DNA of 8,322 bases from Candidatus Martarchaeota archaeon (lineage in GTDB: Archaea; Micrarchaeota; Micrarchaeia; Micrarchaeales; CABMGC01): the NCBI GenBank assembly GCA_023487825.1, contig JAMDBP010000006.1, positions 1 to 8,322 on the forward strand, given 5' to 3'. A model generated the notes under the pieces. That model was not told the DNA's origin. It saw only the letters and a list, made by a program, of their open reading frames with translations, and made no database searches. The position numbers and the translations under genes were made by a program. This document shows, piece by piece, positions 6,184-8,322 of this stretch (position 1 is the stretch's first letter; every line of letters starts with the position of its first letter).

Positions 6184-7929
6184 TCATCCTGATTGGTTGC
6201 TCTTCACATAGTATAACACTGCCCTGAATGGATATGCATATCCTGTTATCGCAGATGAATAATTTTGGCTGGTATTAGGATAAAGCACGGTCTGCCAGCC
6301 CGGACATTGGTTTAGAGGATCAGGAGTGTAATTAAGAGATCCTATCTTTGCGTACTTTGTCAGTACCACATATGAATTTTCAGGTATGTACGTGCAGTTT
6401 TGTATGTTGTCAAGTCCTCTCAGCCTGCTGAGGTTGTCAAAGTGCATGTAAACTCCGATGTTTGAAAACATCTGCGTATATGCTGCGGGATAGTATATCA
6501 CAGTAGTGTTTGGGAGCGTATTTAGATAGTTAGATATCGTAAATGTGTCATATCTTGAAAGGGACATTGCCTCATACTGCGTGAAATTTATCTGGAGTGA
6601 AGTGATTGTAAGGAATACTATGACAAGAGCTGCGATTATTGCAGAGTAAGGGATTGTTTTAAGATTTATTTTTGATGCGCCTTTGCTTGCCAATAGATGT
6701 AGCTGCTGCTTGCTTGTTTCTGCCCATCTCACTAATGCCATAGCTATTATTATCACAGTAGGCACAGCTATCAGAGTAAGGAACCTTGGCAGCCTGTGTG
6801 TGAGCAGATACTCGAATGGGATAAGGCTAAAGTGCATAGGTCCGAATTCGAGATAGAGGAAACCTGCGAGGAACCAGAATAATGCAAAATAAGCGCGTTT
6901 TTCTTTTCTTAATATTAAGTACAGTGCAGCAAGAATAAGTGCATAGAAGAAAAATCCTGCCATGTTGAAATTAGTTATGTATATCTGATCCCATATGGAG
7001 ATAGGGTTGAGATTTAATCTTGATATGTTGCTTGCTGTTATCTGCAGTATGTTATATGGTAGCATCCATTGCGGATAGAAGCTCAGATTCTGGTTTGCAG
7101 AACCTATTGTAGTATACTGGCCGTTTTTCATGACCCCTATAGCGCTAAAGTAATTTGAATTAGCAGTGTAGGTTATCAGAGGGTGCCCGGAATTAATGTA
7201 ATTGAATGCCATTAATGCTACGCCTATAGTAAAGATACCGTATATAAGATATAGAGAGGTCCTGTTTATTGATATCTTTTTCCTGAACAGCTCTACAAGC
7301 AGGTACAGTATTGCAATTGGAATTATTATGAAACCTTCAGGGGTTACCAATGGTGATGCTATCAGGAATATGCCTGCTGCAAAGTACCAGAATTTGGAAG
7401 ATCTTCTCTGCGCATAGAGTATGGAGAGCATGGCCATGGTGGTCATGAACATCATTGGTATGTTGTCGCTTACAGTGGGTGCAAGTATCGCCGTTAGTGG
7501 AAATATGGAGAGTAGGAAAGCTGCTAGAAGCCCTACCTTTTCGTCATAAAGCTCCCTGCCTATATAGAATGAGGCAACGACACTGCCTACGAAGCAGAGT
7601 ATGTCCCACATGCTATCGGTGAACAGATTGACTCCGAAAAGCTTGTAGAAGAAGGCTATCGGGAAGATCATGAATAACCGTACGCTGAATATGTATGAGC
7701 TTTCGATGAAATTTCCTGTGGCTGCGCCGTATGCCAGGGAGAGATAAGTAGGATCATCCCCATAAGCTGACGGGCCTATTATGAATACTAAGGAGTATAT
7801 CAACGCAAAAGCGGCTATTGCAACTAGTGCAATCTTATAATTTCTTGATAGTTTTTTGCTTTGAAGCTTTTGTCTTACTTCTTTAGATTTCCTTTGCGTT
7901 TTCTTTTTGCCAGTATTGCGTTTAGCCAA
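6184..7929 (-). CDS. Polytopic GT-C membrane glycosyltransferase, PMT/family 39-like
   Basis: Probable lipid-linked-sugar-dependent glycosyltransferase of the archaeal cell membrane; acceptor unknown. The 581 residues comprise a very basic cytoplasmic N-terminus (1-30), roughly 12 hydrophobic segments (first at 31-52, last at 427-446) and a soluble external C-terminal domain (about 450-581). The first outer loop has GDDPTY at 57-62, the usual place of the catalytic acid in PMT/ArnT-like enzymes. Other GT-C-like points are TPEGF at 196-200 and HRLPRFLTLIAVP at 378-390. Eleven N-x-S/T sequons occur, eight after residue 445. The start is a TTG, supported by AGGTG eight bases upstream; no in-frame ATG precedes it before a stop. 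Family level is likely; the specific activity (O-mannosylation, lipid or N-glycan extension) cannot be read from sequence. Confidence 0.75.
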   Translation of the reverse strand: MAKRNTGKKKTQRKSKEVRQKLQSKKLSRNYKIALVAIAAFALIYSLVFIIGPSAYGDDPTYLSLAYGAATGNFIESSYIFSVRLFMIFPIAFFYKLFGVNLFTDSMWDILCFVGSVVASFYIGRELYDEKVGLLAAFLLSIFPLTAILAPTVSDNIPMMFMTTMAMLSILYAQRRSSKFWYFAAGIFLIASPLVTPEGFIIIPIAILYLLVELFRKKISINRTSLYLIYGIFTIGVALMAFNYINSGHPLITYTANSNYFSAIGVMKNGQYTTIGSANQNLSFYPQWMLPYNILQITASNISRLNLNPISIWDQIYITNFNMAGFFFYALILAALYLILRKEKRAYFALFWFLAGFLYLEFGPMHFSLIPFEYLLTHRLPRFLTLIAVPTVIIIAMALVRWAETSKQQLHLLASKGASKINLKTIPYSAIIAALVIVFLTITSLQINFTQYEAMSLSRYDTFTISNYLNTLPNTTVIYYPAAYTQMFSNIGVYMHFDNLSRLRGLDNIQNCTYIPENSYVVLTKYAKIGSLNYTPDPLNQCPGWQTVLYPNTSQNYSSAITGYAYPFRAVLYYVKSNQSG

Positions 7930-7937
7930 GCTATCAA

Positions 7938-7942
7938 CACCT
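7938..7942 (-). promoter_or_regulatory. Shine-Dalgarno site deciding the TTG start of the GT-C gene
   Basis: The minus strand reads AGGTG, complementary to the CACCU near the 3' end of archaeal 16S rRNA, with 8 bases between it and the TTG start at 7929. The next in-frame codons upstream lead to a TAA with no other start, so this site fixes the start codon. Confidence 0.55.
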
Positions 7943-7971
7943 GATGATTAACATTTATTCTTCCTGTTTTG

Positions 7972-7982
7972 CATTTATATTT
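7972..7982 (-). promoter_or_regulatory. TATA-like box for the GT-C gene
   Basis: The minus strand reads AATATAAATGC. Usual spacing puts the transcript start near 7951, giving a leader of about 20 bases that holds the AGGTG site. This contrasts with the short leaders predicted for the other genes here. Confidence 0.5.
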
Positions 7983-8016
7983 GTTGGTGCTCTCCTTGCT
8001 GATGAAAAATAGCATG

Positions 8017-8025
8017 TTTAATAAA
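8017..8025 (+). promoter_or_regulatory. TATA-like box for tRNA-Ser
   Basis: TTTAATAAA is centred about 30 bases upstream of the first base of the tRNA, as expected for archaeal tRNA genes transcribed with a few bases of 5' leader removed by RNase P. Confidence 0.5.
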
Positions 8026-8050
8026 TGTGCACAGTATAGATTTAGGTTGT

Positions 8051-8171
8051 GCCAGGGTGGCAGAATCTGGTAACGCGCTGGTCTTGAGTTTGCTCAAGAG
8101 CTGATTACAAATGATGCAAAAAGCAAACCAGTTCCCTTCGGGGATTTAGGGCTCGAATCCCTACCCTGGCG
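8051..8171 (+). tRNA. tRNA-Ser(UGA) with a 37-nt intron
   Basis: A complete class II tRNA can be folded by eye. The acceptor stem is GCCAGGG (8051-8057) with CCCTGGC (8164-8170), then discriminator G at 8171, the base typical of archaeal tRNA-Ser. The D-loop has GG at 8069-8070; one A-C mismatch lies in the D stem. The anticodon stem CTGGT (8078-8082) pairs with ACCAG (8127-8131). The long variable arm is TCCC-TTCG-GGGA (8133-8144). The T arm is TAGGG/CCCTA around CTCGAAT; C replaces the usual T at position 54. The spliced loop is CUUGAGA, anticodon UGA at 8085-8087. The D-arm looks Leu-like, but a GAG (Leu) reading breaks a stem pair and clashes with G73. No CCA is encoded. Confidence 0.92.
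8089..8125 (+). other. tRNA intron at position 37/38 with bulge-helix-bulge motif
   Basis: The splice motif is formed by an anticodon-side helix CTTG (8083-8086) against AAAG (8120-8123), with three Watson-Crick pairs and a G-A mismatch, flanked by three-base bulges 8087-8089 and 8124-8126 and an outer helix TTGC (8090-8093) with GCAA (8116-8119). Cutting after the second base of each bulge removes exactly 8089-8125 and restores a 7-base loop. This is the canonical archaeal intron site next to the anticodon. The intron can also pair with the anticodon itself (8082-8088 with 8093-8099). Confidence 0.85.
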
Positions 8172-8181
8172 AATTCTTATC

Positions 8182-8186
8182 TTTTT
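8182..8186 (+). terminator. T-run terminator after tRNA-Ser
   Basis: Five T residues begin 11 bases after the end of the tRNA, within a T-rich stretch. Archaeal polymerase commonly stops at such runs without a hairpin. Confidence 0.45.
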
Positions 8187-8263
8187 ATATTGTAGCGCTC
8201 AGTTATGTTTGGGTAGGATATCCGCAAAGGATGAATTTGTTGCTGATTTTCGTCGATCTTAGA

Positions 8264-8322
8264 TTATGCTATGTTGTAGTTGTTCTTGCCTTTGGATACG
8301 GCGCCGTGTATGAATGATGTTG
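8264..8322 (-). CDS. Possible 3' end of an unidentified gene running off the right edge
   Basis: A minus-strand frame is open from the right edge to a TAA at 8264-8266 and encodes TSFIHGAVSKGKNNYNIA at its C-terminus. Codon choice (ATA for Ile, mixed AAA/AAG) is like the neighbours, and the direction would be convergent with tRNA-Ser. Two other minus-strand frames also stay open for 17-20 codons, so the choice of frame is weak. I do not recognise the peptide. The rest of 8187-8322 shows no gene. Confidence 0.3.
   Translation of the reverse strand, partial: TSFIHGAVSKGKNNYNIA

Noticed and set aside
8101..8117. CTGA followed by ATGATGC in the tRNA intron, like the D' and C' boxes of a C/D guide RNA
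   Set aside because: Only one box pair in the wrong order for a full C/D RNA, too little room in a 37-nt intron, and no terminal stem; chance match in AT-rich sequence.
8051..8171. Reading the tRNA as tRNA-Leu(GAG) because of its Leu-like D-arm
   Set aside because: It needs a shifted anticodon stem with a C-A mismatch next to the loop, and the discriminator is G rather than A; the Ser(UGA) fold pairs fully and gives a proper splice motif.
8231..8317. 28-codon plus-strand ORF encoding a hydrophobic peptide (MNLLLIFVDLRL...)
   Set aside because: No ribosome binding site at useful spacing, no TATA box clearly assigned to it, and it lies opposite a minus-strand frame with more ordinary composition.
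1..8322. Search for CRISPR repeats, insertion-sequence ends, toxin-antitoxin pairs or phage genes
   Set aside because: No regularly spaced repeats, terminal inverted repeats, transposase or phage motifs were seen; nearly all bases belong to housekeeping genes.

Overview
The window reads as ordinary, very compact archaeal chromosome. The archaeal signs are a tRNA with a short anticodon-loop intron that folds into a bulge-helix-bulge splice motif and lacks an encoded CCA, TATA-like boxes about 25-30 bp upstream of likely transcript starts with very short or no leaders, an archaeal/eukaryotic-type tyrosyl-tRNA synthetase, a one-helix SecE/Sec61-gamma, and an archaeal-type FtsZ directly upstream of secE. 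Very tight packing (two genes abut stop to stop, two overlap at their ends) and a truncated, stand-alone NFACT-R protein would fit a reduced-genome (DPANN-like, perhaps Micrarchaeota) archaeon. That lineage call is inference only.

Layout, left to right. A dolichol-phosphate-mannose-synthase-like family 2 glycosyltransferase (+) enters from the left edge with its start missing and overlaps by 15 bp the 3' end of pyrG (-, CTP synthase). pyrG and ppa (+, inorganic pyrophosphatase) share a divergent promoter region of about 85 bp. The stop codon of ppa abuts the stop of an operon read leftward: ftsZ, secE, then an NFACT-R/RqcH C-terminal-half protein. ftsZ and tyrS (+) diverge from a 131-bp promoter region. 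tyrS converges with a large polytopic GT-C glycosyltransferase (-). That gene diverges from an intron-containing tRNA-Ser(UGA) (+). The last 150 bp hold a T-run terminator and possibly the 3' tip of a leftward gene that runs off the right edge.

Functionally this is mostly housekeeping: nucleotide synthesis (CTP, pyrophosphate removal), translation (TyrRS, tRNA-Ser, a ribosome-quality-control-like factor), protein export (SecE) and cell division (FtsZ). At either end lie two genes of surface glycosylation: a polyprenyl-phosphate-sugar synthase and a GT-C enzyme of the type that uses such lipid-linked sugars. No mobile element, CRISPR array, defence system or other clearly new system is visible. 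The points most worth a second look are the split-off NFACT-R protein in the ftsZ-secE operon at the place where nusG often lies, the tRNA intron that can pair with its own anticodon, the changed active-site loop of CTP synthase, and the dense N-glycosylation sequons of the GT-C protein.
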